Below the pieces are notes generated by a model. It ran no database searches. It was not told the DNA's origin and saw only the letters and a list, made by a program, of their open reading frames with translations. Below are positions 33,704-42,770 of a stretch of 46,063 bases of DNA, one piece after another (the stretch's first letter is position 1; every line of letters begins with the position of its first letter). This stretch comes from Acidimicrobiaceae bacterium (GTDB lineage: Bacteria; Actinomycetota; Acidimicrobiia; Acidimicrobiales; Ilumatobacteraceae): NCBI GenBank assembly GCA_024641005.1, contig JAHEDX010000030.1, forward strand, positions 1 through 46,063, read 5' to 3'. Both the position numbers and the translations under genes were made by a program.

Positions 33704-35662
33704 ATGTTTCGAACAACCCTGCTGGCAACAGCCTTCGCCGTCACGGCGACCTTCGCCGCCGGCGCTGCGACCCCGAGCGTGCACGCGCTCGACAACACGG
33801 CGTGGCAGCTCCCCTCGACACCCGAACGCTGCACCGTCGACCAGGCCGACTCCGGCGACGTCGGTGACTGCCTCCTCGCGTTCTACGACGATCCGGCCGC
33901 GACCGGCTGGGGCTCGCCACCAGCACCGGGTGTCGGCAGCGGCTGGACCTGGAACGGCTACACCTACGGCGGCTCACCCGCCCTGGCCGGGTGGGAGGCC
34001 ACCCAGATCGCCACCAACGACGTCGCAGTCGCCGGGATGCGTGCAGGCTCCCTCCAGACCCATGTCGCGGCGCAGGCGCTCTTCGAGGGCTTTCTCGACG
34101 AGATCTCGCGGAACGGCTACCGGGTGTACGGCGCCAGTGGCTACTCGTTCCGGTGCACGAGCGGCAGCGGCGGCTGGAGTTGCCCGTCCGGCGACCCCTC
34201 AGACCTGTCGAACCATGCCTGGGGCCTAGCGATCGACATGAACTCGGGCACCAATCCGATCCGGACCTATACGGGCCTCAACGGACAGACGGCATGCGCC
34301 ACCCCGATCGTGACCGACCTGCCACGGTGGGTCATCCAGACCGCCGAGCGATGGGGCCTGTACTGGGGTGGGTACGGCTGGAACAGTGGGTGCGCCGACG
34401 CCACCACGCAACGCAGCTCCGTCTACCGGGACCCTCCCCACTTCGAGTTCAGGGGAACGCCGTCGCAGGCGACGGCGATTGCCGCCTTCAACCTTCGCAA
34501 CGACCCCGACAGCGTGTGCTTCGACATCGTCGACGACGCAGGTGACCCGGCCGACGCATGCAACCGAACCGGGCGCCCAGAGGCTGGTTGGCGGATACCC
34601 GTCCAACTCGATCCTCCCGCCGCTGCCGTCGCCGCCATGATCAATCTGACCGTCACCGAACCAACCCGACCGGGCTATCTCACCCTCGAGGACTGTTCGG
34701 CCCGATCCGGCAAGCGAACGACGTCCGCGATCACGTTCGCGGCCGGACAGACGATCGCGACCATGGCGGTCGTCCCGCTGGCCGAGGACGGCCGATTCTG
34801 TGTCTACCGATCGGCGCCGGTCCACAGCATCGTCGATGTCGTCGCCTATCTCGGCGCCGACGGCGAACGGCTGTGGTTCGAGCCGTCGGTGCCGACGCGC
34901 CTCACCGATACACGCGAGCAGGGGTCGTGCACCCCCCTGCTCGACTGCCATGACGGCCCCGTTGGGAGTCGGGAACAGCACCTCGTACCGACCTCCGACA
35001 CCGCCGCGAGGATTGCGAACCTCGCAGTGGTCGACGGGCGCGGTCCCGGGTATGCCCAGGCAGGACAATGCGACGCGATCGGGACGGGCCACGAGTTCTC
35101 GAACGTCAACTACATGGATGCAACGGCTCGCTCGAACCTCGTGGTCATCGATGGCGGCGACGCCGGAGCATGCGTCTTCACCCTGACGGAGGCCCACGTG
35201 GTCGTCGACGAACTCGGCCGACTCACCGCTGGCCAAGGCTATGGATGGGCACTGTCGGCGCCGCGCCGAGCACTCGACACGCGAACATGCACGCCGACGT
35301 ACTGCGCCCCACGACCCGAGGCGGGAGCGCTGATCCGGCTCGACCTCGGAATCGACAGCCCAGGTGCAGCCGTCGCGATCACCGTCACCGACACACAGGG
35401 CCCTGGATACGTCTCCGTGGGACGTTGCGCTGTGCTCGACGGCGTCGGCCGACCGGCCACGTCCAATCTCAACTACGCGGCCGGTCAGACGATCACCAAT
35501 CTCGCACTCGTCGATCTCGACGCCGGCGAGATGTGCATCTTCACCAAGGCCTCGGCCCAGGTCATCATCGACGTGCAAGCGGAACTCGTGGCAGAACAAG
35601 ACATCGGACTGCTACCGATCACGCCGGTTCGAGCGCACGACAGCCGCAAGACCGCCGGCTGA
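33704..35662 (+). CDS. Secreted M15 (VanY/D,D-carboxypeptidase-like) peptidase with three C-terminal repeats
   Basis: A 652-residue exported protein. The signal peptide covers about residues 1-28 (MFRTTLLATAFAVTATFAAG, cleavage near SVHA-LD). The M15 domain has the zinc motif SNHAWGLAIDMN (S-x-H-x-x-G-x-x-x-D) and the second His in DPPHFEF, so it probably trims peptidoglycan stem peptides. From about 290, three divergent repeats of some 110-130 residues follow, each with a GPGY/RPGY turn, one or two cysteines, an N-(Y/F)-x-x-x-x-T-like centre and a hydrophobic (V/I)(I/V)D(V/E) strand near the end; they may bind the cell surface. The stop abuts the convergent glpD stop (TGATCA). Confidence 0.83.
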   Translation: MFRTTLLATAFAVTATFAAGAATPSVHALDNTAWQLPSTPERCTVDQADSGDVGDCLLAFYDDPAATGWGSPPAPGVGSGWTWNGYTYGGSPALAGWEATQIATNDVAVAGMRAGSLQTHVAAQALFEGFLDEISRNGYRVYGASGYSFRCTSGSGGWSCPSGDPSDLSNHAWGLAIDMNSGTNPIRTYTGLNGQTACATPIVTDLPRWVIQTAERWGLYWGGYGWNSGCADATTQRSSVYRDPPHFEFRGTPSQATAIAAFNLRNDPDSVCFDIVDDAGDPADACNRTGRPEAGWRIPVQLDPPAAAVAAMINLTVTEPTRPGYLTLEDCSARSGKRTTSAITFAAGQTIATMAVVPLAEDGRFCVYRSAPVHSIVDVVAYLGADGERLWFEPSVPTRLTDTREQGSCTPLLDCHDGPVGSREQHLVPTSDTAARIANLAVVDGRGPGYAQAGQCDAIGTGHEFSNVNYMDATARSNLVVIDGGDAGACVFTLTEAHVVVDELGRLTAGQGYGWALSAPRRALDTRTCTPTYCAPRPEAGALIRLDLGIDSPGAAVAITVTDTQGPGYVSVGRCAVLDGVGRPATSNLNYAAGQTITNLALVDLDAGEMCIFTKASAQVIIDVQAELVAEQDIGLLPITPVRAHDSRKTAG

Positions 35663-37291
35663 TCAGCCGATCCGGGGCTTGTCGGCGAAGTACTCGGCGA
35701 GCCGACGACCCGATTCGTCACCGAACAGGATCTCGGCGACCTCGCTCAGGCCCGGCGAGCTGCGGATGTCGTCGTCGGGTACCACGAGGTCGATCTTCGA
35801 ACGCCGACGCATGAAGTCGTCGAGCTTCACGATCATCTCGTGCTCGGCCGCATTGTGCAGCTCGGCGCGCAGATAGTCGGCCGAGCCCATGATGTCCTCG
35901 CCCATGGCCGGGTCGGCGCGAATCGCCTCGAGCAGGTCGAACGCCCGCCGCCCGTACCTGCGCCAGAGCCGATCGCTCAATGGTTCGGTGTCGGGCTTGA
36001 TCCGCAGACGGTCGAGTTTCATCAGCTTCGCCTGCCGGAAGAACTCGGATCGGGTCGCCTTGGCCGGCTCGCCGTACCAGTTCTGGAGATCCCGTTCGAG
36101 TGGAACCCCCAGACGTTCGATCTCGCGGGCGACTTCCTCGCCGACATTGAGGCAGTCGGTGAGTTTCCCGCCGAAGATCGTGACCACGTTGAGATCGTCA
36201 TCCCGCTCGATCTCGTGCTTGCGGCTGAGCGAGGTCCACTCGACGTTCTTCTTGTCGTCACCCTTGCGTTTGACCACCAACGGGCGCACCCCTGACCTCT
36301 CGGCGATGATGTCATCGACCGTCAACGGCCGTTCGAGTGCCAGCCGGGAGTTGATCTGATCGAGCAGGAATTCCCGATCGTCCTGGTCGACCGCAGTGAA
36401 GGGCGTATCGACCCGCGTGTCGGTCGTGCCGATCACCGAACGACGGCCCATCGGAATCACGTAGAACAGTCGCTGTGTGTCGTCGAAGAAGGCCAACACC
36501 CGGTCGTGTCGGTTCGTGGTGAGGCGCGGGACCACCAGATGGATGCCCTTCGAATACACGATGCGATGTTCGGTGTGGAGATTCCATGCGGCGTTGATCT
36601 CGTCGACGAACGGGCCGGCCGCGTTGACGATGGTGCGCGCTGACGTGGTGAACTCCTCGCCGCTGTCGACGTCGCGCAGGCGCGCGACCCACCGGTCCCC
36701 CTCTCGCTCGGCCGCCAAGACTTCGACATAGTTGGCCACCGAGGCACCGGCCTCGATCGCGGAACGAACGAACGAGAACACGAAGCGCGAGTCATTGTCG
36801 ATCAAGTACGCGTCCTGGTACTGGATTCCACCCCGCAACCTCGACGTGTCGATCGCGGGTTCCTCAGCCTTGATCCGCTCGGCATCGAACAGCTTGGGCG
36901 GCTTGGTGCCGAACAGTCCGATCATCCAGTAGGCCGCCGCCCCGAGTCCGGCGAACCACGGGGGAAAGGGCGCCCGACGGTCGAGCGAAGCGAGGAACCC
37001 GATCTCCTTGATGTTGTCGGGGTAGGCCTTCATCAGCCGATTCCTCGAACGGCACAACCCGAACACGAGCGGCAGCTCGAAGTGCTCGAGATACTTGAAC
37101 CCACCCCAGACGAGGTTCGACGACTCCTGGCTCGTGAAACTGCCGAAATCGCCGCGATCGACCATGGCGACCGCAGCACCCCGGCCGGCCAGCGCGGCCG
37201 CCGAAACCGCCCCGTTGATGCCCGCTCCGATGACGAGGACGTCGAAGAGTCCATCCCGAAGACGGTCGACGTTCGCGTCCCGCAGAGTCAT
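35663..37291 (-). CDS. glpD: FAD-dependent glycerol-3-phosphate dehydrogenase
   Basis: A 542-residue membrane-associated enzyme oxidising glycerol 3-phosphate to dihydroxyacetone phosphate and passing electrons to quinone. The FAD-binding motif is VIGAGINGAVSAAALAGRG (near residue 20). The family segments DFGSFTSQESSNLVWGGFKYL, NAAGPFVDEI, GTTDTRVD and RSGVRPLV follow. The C-terminal domain is present, so the gene is full length. ATG at 37291 gives MTLRDANVDRL and is the natural start; a GTG 6 nt upstream is possible. I see no glycerol kinase or uptake gene next to it. Confidence 0.92.
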   Translation of the reverse strand: MTLRDANVDRLRDGLFDVLVIGAGINGAVSAAALAGRGAAVAMVDRGDFGSFTSQESSNLVWGGFKYLEHFELPLVFGLCRSRNRLMKAYPDNIKEIGFLASLDRRAPFPPWFAGLGAAAYWMIGLFGTKPPKLFDAERIKAEEPAIDTSRLRGGIQYQDAYLIDNDSRFVFSFVRSAIEAGASVANYVEVLAAEREGDRWVARLRDVDSGEEFTTSARTIVNAAGPFVDEINAAWNLHTEHRIVYSKGIHLVVPRLTTNRHDRVLAFFDDTQRLFYVIPMGRRSVIGTTDTRVDTPFTAVDQDDREFLLDQINSRLALERPLTVDDIIAERSGVRPLVVKRKGDDKKNVEWTSLSRKHEIERDDDLNVVTIFGGKLTDCLNVGEEVAREIERLGVPLERDLQNWYGEPAKATRSEFFRQAKLMKLDRLRIKPDTEPLSDRLWRRYGRRAFDLLEAIRADPAMGEDIMGSADYLRAELHNAAEHEMIVKLDDFMRRRSKIDLVVPDDDIRSSPGLSEVAEILFGDESGRRLAEYFADKPRIG

Positions 37292-37411
37292 GCCCACAGC
37301 GTCGCACCCGTCTACGGCGATGCCAACCAACGCCGATGAATCACACGCGTCGTCCCAACGGATGAGGGCTGGTCGTTCGAGCGGTCGATGTGGTGCGACG
37401 ACTCGAATCGG

Positions 37412-37417
37412 TACGGT
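37412..37417 (+). promoter_or_regulatory. -10-like element of the histidine kinase gene (leaderless)
   Basis: TACGGT, 8 nt before the ATG at 37426. Confidence 0.35.
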
Positions 37418-37425
37418 GTCCGAGG

Positions 37426-38643
37426 ATGAAGTCGGCGACCAGAACCCTCTCGGGGATGACCCGTTGGGCGAGTACACACACGCTCGCGACCGATGTCGGC
37501 TTCGCTCTCGTGGTCGGTTCGGCATCGCTCATCGGGTACTTGACGGCCGAGGCGACCGCCAGCCAACGACCCCACGACATCATCGGCGCGATCGTGATCG
37601 TCTGCCAAGCCGTTGCCTTCTCGCTCCGCAGACGGGCACCGCTGCTCAGCCTGCTCGCCGTCGTCGCATTCACCGTCGTGTTCTGGGTGGCCGACTACCC
37701 GACCGCATTCGACGCGTTCTCGTTGCTCGCCGTGTACGCAGCGACGGCCCACGGCCCCGATGATCGACGCCTCGTGTGGCGAACGGTCGGGACCGCCGTC
37801 GCGCTGCTCACGACGATCGCGATCCTCGGCGTGCTCGTGCCATCCGACGACCTGCCGGCGGCCGCCGTGATCGGCATCGCAGCGATGCACCTGACGGCCG
37901 CGATCGCGGGCGAGATCGTGTACGACCGACGGCAACGGGTGAACCTTCTGGAACAACGCGCCATGCGCGCCGAGTCCGAACGCGAGCTGTTGGCCCGCCA
38001 CGCGGTGCTCGACGAGCGCAGCCGGATCGCTCGCGATCTCCACGACGTGGTGGCACACGGGATGAGCGTGATGGTGGTGCAGGCCGGCGCCGCTCAACGA
38101 TTGGTCTCGACCCGTCCGGACCAAGCGGCCGAGGCGCTCGAGCACATTCAGGTGACCGGCCGCGAGGCGCTCACCGAGATGCGACGCATGCTCGGGGTGC
38201 TGCGCTCGGACGAGCACGTCGTCGACATGGCCCCGCAACCCACGTTGGGCGATCTGGACCAGATCGTTCGTCGCTGCACAGAGTCGGGGATTCCGACCGA
38301 GCTGATCATCAGGGGTGAGCGTCCACCCAGTGCGGTCGGAGCCGAGATGACCAGCTACCGAATCGTGCAGGAGGCGCTGACCAATGTGATCAAGCACGCC
38401 GGCCGGCCGGTTCGGGCGGCCGTAAAGGTCACCTACGACCCACAACAGATCCGGGTCGAGATCACCGATGACGGCCGGGGCGCGACCGTCTCCGATCTCC
38501 GTTCCAACGTCGGCCACGGACTGATCGGCATGCGCGAACGTGTCGAGTTGTTCCACGGCACACTGCAGACCGGCCCCCGCTCGGGCGGGGGATTCCGCGT
38601 GTCCGCCACTATCCCGCTCGACGGCGACCGGAACGGATCCTGA
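37426..38643 (+). CDS. Sensor histidine kinase, NarL/DesK type (HisKA_3)
   Basis: A 405-residue membrane kinase. Four or five hydrophobic segments fill residues 20-165 (for example DVGFALVVGSASLIGYL and LLSLLAVVAFTVVFWVAD), so the signal is probably sensed in or near the membrane. A short coiled-coil leads to the phosphoacceptor helix RIARDLHDVVAHGMSVMVVQ (phospho-His near 221). The ATPase domain follows, with YRIVQEALTNVIKHA, DDGRG and GHGLIGMRERV. No extracytoplasmic domain is evident. The ATG at 37426 is chosen for its leaderless -10; GTG 37390 is in frame. The stop overlaps the regulator's ATG (TGATG). Confidence 0.88.
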   Translation: MKSATRTLSGMTRWASTHTLATDVGFALVVGSASLIGYLTAEATASQRPHDIIGAIVIVCQAVAFSLRRRAPLLSLLAVVAFTVVFWVADYPTAFDAFSLLAVYAATAHGPDDRRLVWRTVGTAVALLTTIAILGVLVPSDDLPAAAVIGIAAMHLTAAIAGEIVYDRRQRVNLLEQRAMRAESERELLARHAVLDERSRIARDLHDVVAHGMSVMVVQAGAAQRLVSTRPDQAAEALEHIQVTGREALTEMRRMLGVLRSDEHVVDMAPQPTLGDLDQIVRRCTESGIPTELIIRGERPPSAVGAEMTSYRIVQEALTNVIKHAGRPVRAAVKVTYDPQQIRVEITDDGRGATVSDLRSNVGHGLIGMRERVELFHGTLQTGPRSGGGFRVSATIPLDGDRNGS

Positions 38644-39314
38644 TGCTGCGGATCGGTGTCGTCGACGATCAGGCCCTCGTACGAACGGGGTTCGCCTTGA
38701 TCCTCGATTCGGAGCCCGACCTCGAGGTCGTCTGCCAGGCCTCGAACGGGCGCGAGGCGGTCGAGTTGTGCCGGCGCCACCGGCCCGATGTGATCCTGAT
38801 GGACATCCGGATGCCCGAACTGGACGGCATCGAGGCCACCCGGCTCATCACCGCCGAGCCCCAGAATCACACGCGGGTCCTGATTCTGACGACGTTCGAC
38901 ATCGACGACTACGTGTACGACGCGATGCGCGCCGGCGCCAGCGGGTTCCTGCTCAAGGACACCCCTCCCGACGAACTCATCGCCGCCGTTCACGTCCTCG
39001 CCACCGGCGAAGCGCTGCTCGCCCCATCGGTCACCCGACGCCTGATCGAGCAGTTCGTCGCCGGGTCGACCGCGTACTCTCCCGCCCCGGGTCTCGACGA
39101 CCTGACCGAGCGGGAGACCGAGGTGCTCAAGATGATGGCGCGAGGACTGTCGAACCAGGAGATCGCAACCGAGCTGTACCTGGGTGAGACCACCGTCAAG
39201 ACCCACGTGAGCCGAGTGCTGATGAAGCTCGACGTCCGAGATCGTGTCCAGGCGGTGATCACGGCATACGAATCGGGCATCGTCCGTCCCGGCCGGCACG
39301 ACGACCGGCACTGA
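38643..39314 (+). CDS. NarL/LuxR-type response regulator
   Basis: A 223-residue DNA-binding regulator. The receiver domain (1-120) has the acidic pair in VVDDQ, the phosphoacceptor aspartate in VILMDIRMPE (about residue 55), T in LTTFD and K in FLLKDTP. The LuxR-type helix-turn-helix (about 150-210) reads LTERETEVLKMMARGLSNQE and TTVKTHVSRVLMKL. It shares one base with the kinase stop, so kinase and regulator are co-translated. Target genes are not evident. A strong terminator follows. Confidence 0.92.
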   Translation: MLRIGVVDDQALVRTGFALILDSEPDLEVVCQASNGREAVELCRRHRPDVILMDIRMPELDGIEATRLITAEPQNHTRVLILTTFDIDDYVYDAMRAGASGFLLKDTPPDELIAAVHVLATGEALLAPSVTRRLIEQFVAGSTAYSPAPGLDDLTERETEVLKMMARGLSNQEIATELYLGETTVKTHVSRVLMKLDVRDRVQAVITAYESGIVRPGRHDDRH

Positions 39315-39343
39315 CCCGCACTCCGGGCTCTGGCACGGACGCG

Positions 39344-39377
39344 AAGAGACCCCGGGGCGCTTGCCCCGGGGTCTCTT
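39344..39377. terminator. Bidirectional terminator between the response regulator and nrdJ
   Basis: Perfect 15-bp inverted repeat (AAGAGACCCCGGGGC / GCCCCGGGGTCTCTT) with a GCTT loop, midway between the convergent stops. A-rich and T-rich ends flank the stem, so it can serve both strands. Confidence 0.85.
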
Positions 39378-39395
39378 GCGCAGACCTGCTCGAGA

Positions 39396-42281
39396 TCAGC
39401 TGCAGCCGCTGGTGCTGCCGCAGCTCGGGCACGCGTGGCAGCTGCCGGCGCGCACCATGTGGACGCCGCACTGCATGCACATCGGAGCGTCGATCGGACG
39501 CTGTGACACGGGCGCCGAACCGGTGATCCCCCTGGCCGGGGTGTTGTCCTCGACCGTCGGCGCCATCGCGCCGCTCTCGAGCGCCGCTGCGAGCTCGTCG
39601 GCCGACGGCACGCTCTTGGGGTCGGGAGCCAGCTCGGAACCCTGGTTGGTCTCGATCACCTGCTCGTCGACACCCGGCAGCGTGGGCTGTGTGCGCTCGG
39701 CGATCGTGAAGATGCCCAACTCTGCGCGCTCGTCGTAGGTCAAGTACTCGAGCGCCAGACGGCGGAACAGATAGTCCATGATCGATCCGGCGAAGCGGAC
39801 ATCGGGATCGTCAGTCATGCCCGCCGGCTCGAACTTCATGTTGACGAACGCCTCGACATAGCCGCGCAGCGGAACGCCGTACTGCAGGCCATAGCTGATC
39901 GACTTGGCGAACGCATCCATGATGCCGGCCATGGTGGAACCCTGCTTGGAGACCGTGAGGAAGATCTCGCCCGGCTGGCCGTTCTCGTATTCGCCGATGG
40001 TGGCAAAGCCCTTGCAGTCCGCGACACGGAACTCGAAGGTGCGAGCTGATCGCGAGCGAGGCAGCTTCTGGCGAATCGGCTTGTGAACGATCTTCTCGAT
40101 GATCTTCTCGACGGTCTGCGTCACGGCGGCCGCCGGGTCGGCACCCTCGCCCATCTTGGCGTCGCCCTTCTTCGCCGTCGACAGCGGTTGGCCGACCTTG
40201 CAGTTGTCACGGTAGATCGCCACCGCCTTCAAGCCGAGCTCCCAGCTGAGCTGATGCAACGCCTCGACCTCTTCGACCGAGGCCTCCTCGGGCATGTTGA
40301 CCGTCTTGGAGATCGCACCCGACAGGAACGGCTGCACCGCGCCCATCATCCGCACATGCCCCTCGTAGTGGATCGTGTTGTCACCCATCGAGCAAGCGAA
40401 CACGGACACGTGATCGGCTGCCAGATGCGGTGCGCCGAGGATCGACTTGTTCTCGTCGATGTAGGCGATGATCTCGTCGACCTGCTGAGCGTCGTAGCCC
40501 AGCCGGCGCAGCGCTCGCGGAATCGTCTGATTGACGATCTGCATCGTGCCGCCACCGACGAGCTTCTTCATCTTCACGAGGCCGAGGTCGGGCTCGATGC
40601 CCGTGGTGTCGCAGTCCATCATCAGACCGATCGTGCCGGTCGGGGCGAGGACCGAAGCCTGACTGTTGCGGATCCCGTGTTCTTGGCCGTCGCGAACCGC
40701 ATCCTCCCATGCGCGCTGCCCCGCAGAGAGCAACTCGTCGGGAACGACGTCGTCGTTGTCGATCTGGTAGCTGGCATCGCGATGCATGGTCAGCACCCGC
40801 AACATGTGCTCTTCGTTGGCGGCAAACCCTTCGAACGGTCCGAGTCGGGCGGCAGTGCGGGCGCTGGTCGCGTAGGCGTGGCCGGTCATCAACGACGTGA
40901 GACTCGCGGCCCACGAGCGACCCTCGGGCGAATCGTACGCATAGCCGAGCGCCATCAGCAGCGCCCCCAGGTTGGCATAGCCGATGCCGAGCTGACGGAA
41001 CTTGCGGCTCGTGTCGCCGATCGGCTCGGTCGGGTAGTCGGCGCGACCGACCAGGATCTCCTGGGCGGTGAAGATCATCTCGATCGTGTGCTGGTAGGCA
41101 TCGACATCGAATGTGTCGTCGCCGTTGTCGGTGTTGAGGTCGAGGTACTTGAGCAGGTTGATCGACGCCAGGTTGCACGCCGAGTTGTCGAGGTGCATGT
41201 ACTCGGAGCACGGGTTCGATCCGTTGATCCGGCCCGTGTTGTGGGCGGTGTGCCACTTGTTGATCGTGGTGTCGAACTGCAGGCCGGGATCGGCACATTC
41301 CCACGATGCCTGGGCGATCTGGCTCCACAGATCACGGGCACGGATCGTCTTGACGACCTCGCCCGTGGTGACCGCCTTGAGACCCCAATCGGCATCGTCG
41401 ACGACCGCCTGCATGAACTCATCGGTGACCCGCACCGAGTTGTTGGCGTTCTGGTACTGGATCGAGAACGAGTCGGTTCCGTCGAGATCCATGTCGAACC
41501 CGGCGTCGCGCAGCACGCGGGCCTTGCGCTCTTCTTTCACCTTGCACCAGATGAACTCTTCGATGTCGGGATGCTCGACGTCGAGGATCACCATCTTGGC
41601 CGCTCGCCGGGTCTTGCCGCCCGACTTGATCGTGCCGGCCGAAGCATCGGCGCCACGCATGAAGCTGACCGGCCCCGATGCGGTGCCGCCACCTTCGAGC
41701 GGCTCGACGCTGGAGCGGATCTTCGACAGGTTGACGCCCGATCCCGAACCGCCCTTGAAGATCACGCCTTCCTCGCGATACCAGTTGAGGATCGAGCTCA
41801 TCTTGTCGTCGACGGACAAGATGAAGCAGGCGCTCGCCTGCTGTGGCACATCCTTGACCCCGATGTTGAACCAGACGGGGCTGTTGAATGCTGCACGCTG
41901 CGTGACGAGGATGTACTTGAGTTCGTCGCTGAACGCCTGTTCCTCGGCCTCGTCGGCGAAATATCCGCCCTCACGACCCCACTGCGTGACCGTGTCGACG
42001 ACGCGGGTGACGACCTGGCGGAGCGAGGTCTCACGCTCTGGCGTGCCGAGTGTTCCGCGGAAGTACTTCTGGGTGACGATGTTGGCGGCGTTGACCGACC
42101 AATCGGCAGGGAACTCGACATCGAGTTGCTCGAACGCGACGCTGCCGTCCTTCCAGTTCGTGATGCGAGCATCCCGGCGCTCCCACACGACCTCGTCGAA
42201 CGGGTCGACACCCGGCGACGTGAAGAGTCGACCGAGTCCGATTCGACCAGTGGCGGTCAGTCGTTCAGGCGCCAGAGACAT
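39396..42281 (-). CDS. nrdJ: Class II (adenosylcobalamin-dependent) ribonucleoside-diphosphate reductase
   Basis: Reduces ribonucleotides to deoxyribonucleotides with an adenosylcobalamin radical, independent of oxygen. The 961-residue chain has first redox cysteine C152 (ASACFIL), the active-site motif NPCSE (N356, thiyl C358, E360) and the second redox cysteine C369 in CNLASINL, 11 residues on as in the Thermotoga enzyme. The C-terminus is a zinc-ribbon-like, cysteine-rich tail (CMQCG, CHACPSCG) that probably shuttles disulfides. The ATG at 42281 follows GGAAGGA. The promoter lies at 42414-42443, with two NrdR-type boxes between it and the gene. Confidence 0.95.
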   Translation of the reverse strand: MSLAPERLTATGRIGLGRLFTSPGVDPFDEVVWERRDARITNWKDGSVAFEQLDVEFPADWSVNAANIVTQKYFRGTLGTPERETSLRQVVTRVVDTVTQWGREGGYFADEAEEQAFSDELKYILVTQRAAFNSPVWFNIGVKDVPQQASACFILSVDDKMSSILNWYREEGVIFKGGSGSGVNLSKIRSSVEPLEGGGTASGPVSFMRGADASAGTIKSGGKTRRAAKMVILDVEHPDIEEFIWCKVKEERKARVLRDAGFDMDLDGTDSFSIQYQNANNSVRVTDEFMQAVVDDADWGLKAVTTGEVVKTIRARDLWSQIAQASWECADPGLQFDTTINKWHTAHNTGRINGSNPCSEYMHLDNSACNLASINLLKYLDLNTDNGDDTFDVDAYQHTIEMIFTAQEILVGRADYPTEPIGDTSRKFRQLGIGYANLGALLMALGYAYDSPEGRSWAASLTSLMTGHAYATSARTAARLGPFEGFAANEEHMLRVLTMHRDASYQIDNDDVVPDELLSAGQRAWEDAVRDGQEHGIRNSQASVLAPTGTIGLMMDCDTTGIEPDLGLVKMKKLVGGGTMQIVNQTIPRALRRLGYDAQQVDEIIAYIDENKSILGAPHLAADHVSVFACSMGDNTIHYEGHVRMMGAVQPFLSGAISKTVNMPEEASVEEVEALHQLSWELGLKAVAIYRDNCKVGQPLSTAKKGDAKMGEGADPAAAVTQTVEKIIEKIVHKPIRQKLPRSRSARTFEFRVADCKGFATIGEYENGQPGEIFLTVSKQGSTMAGIMDAFAKSISYGLQYGVPLRGYVEAFVNMKFEPAGMTDDPDVRFAGSIMDYLFRRLALEYLTYDERAELGIFTIAERTQPTLPGVDEQVIETNQGSELAPDPKSVPSADELAAALESGAMAPTVEDNTPARGITGSAPVSQRPIDAPMCMQCGVHMVRAGSCHACPSCGSTSGCS

Positions 42282-42337
42282 ATGTGTTCCTTCCAGATGA
42301 TCGAGCAGTAGTCGCCGGTGCCAGTAGGTCGACACCA

Positions 42338-42395
42338 ACACAAGATGTTGTTGGGGTTTCCCCCGTACCCGCCGTCGAACCACAACAAGTTGTGT
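42338..42395 (-). promoter_or_regulatory. Pair of NrdR-like boxes upstream of nrdJ
   Basis: Written on the plus strand, box 1 is ACACAAGATGTTGTTG (42338-42353) and box 2 CCACAACAAGTTGTGT (42380-42395). Both fit the NrdR consensus acaCwAtATaTwGtgt at about 12 of 16 positions. Their 42-bp separation equals four helical turns. Both lie downstream of the predicted start site, so bound NrdR would block elongation or promoter escape. Confidence 0.65.
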
Positions 42396-42413
42396 GTATC
42401 TCGGGGGCGTCGT

Positions 42414-42443
42414 ATTACATCACTGTAGTTACAGCCGTGTCAA
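42414..42443 (-). promoter_or_regulatory. nrdJ promoter
   Basis: On the minus strand TTGACA (42443-42438), an 18-nt spacer and TGTAAT (42419-42414). A leader of about 125 nt results, which contains both NrdR-like boxes. Confidence 0.6.
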
Positions 42444-42724
42444 CGGTTGGCTCGCTCTGTCGGCAAACAATCCTCTGACCAGCGGCGACGCGGCCCGCCC
42501 GAGCGGACACGTCACCGTCGGACAGCGCGACACACAGGTCCAGGGCACGCTGCCCCATGTGGTCCGTCACCGGCTCGCCCCCAACGCGGCCAACTCCCGA
42601 TTCCTTCCACCGATTCGTCCGTGTGTCGCGCCGCCTCCGGCACGAGGACTCACCCTACGGATGACTGCTTGTGGAACGGAAGGGGACAACCATGTGAATT
42701 GCAAAAGTTTCCTGTGGGCGGACC

Positions 42725-42749
42725 TGTGGACAAGGCAGGGTTACCCACA
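42725..42749. promoter_or_regulatory. Two DnaA-box-like sequences
   Basis: TGTGGACAA (42725-42733; TTGTCCACA on the other strand, the actinobacterial DnaA-box form) and TTACCCACA (42741-42749) face each other, 16 bp apart, just before the RibD_C gene. Two boxes are too few for an origin. Confidence 0.35.
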
Positions 42750-42770
42750 AGGTGGCAAGATCGACCCGTG

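Larger units (their letters stand above)
42282..42770. other. Intergenic region between nrdJ and the RibD_C gene
   Basis: About 490 nt. The nrdJ side holds the nrdJ leader, NrdR-like boxes and promoter (to 42443). From about 42480 to 42700 I see no gene; a GGGCA-CGC-TGCCC hairpin occurs near 42545-42560, and neither strand shows the conserved B12-box or other cobalamin-riboswitch core. The last 60 nt carry DnaA-box-like sequences. Confidence 0.5.

Noticed and set aside
40083-42311. Long open frame (over 700 codons) opposite nrdJ
   Set aside because: Antisense shadow of nrdJ. Same codon-position bias artefact; no recognisable domain.
42444-42720. Cobalamin riboswitch upstream of nrdJ
   Set aside because: No B12-box (GCCACTG) or neighbouring conserved core is seen on the minus strand, and a B12-dependent reductase would not be expected to be switched off by B12.
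42725-42749. Replication origin from DnaA-like boxes
   Set aside because: Only two good boxes, no AT-rich unwinding region, and no dnaA, dnaN or gyrB nearby.
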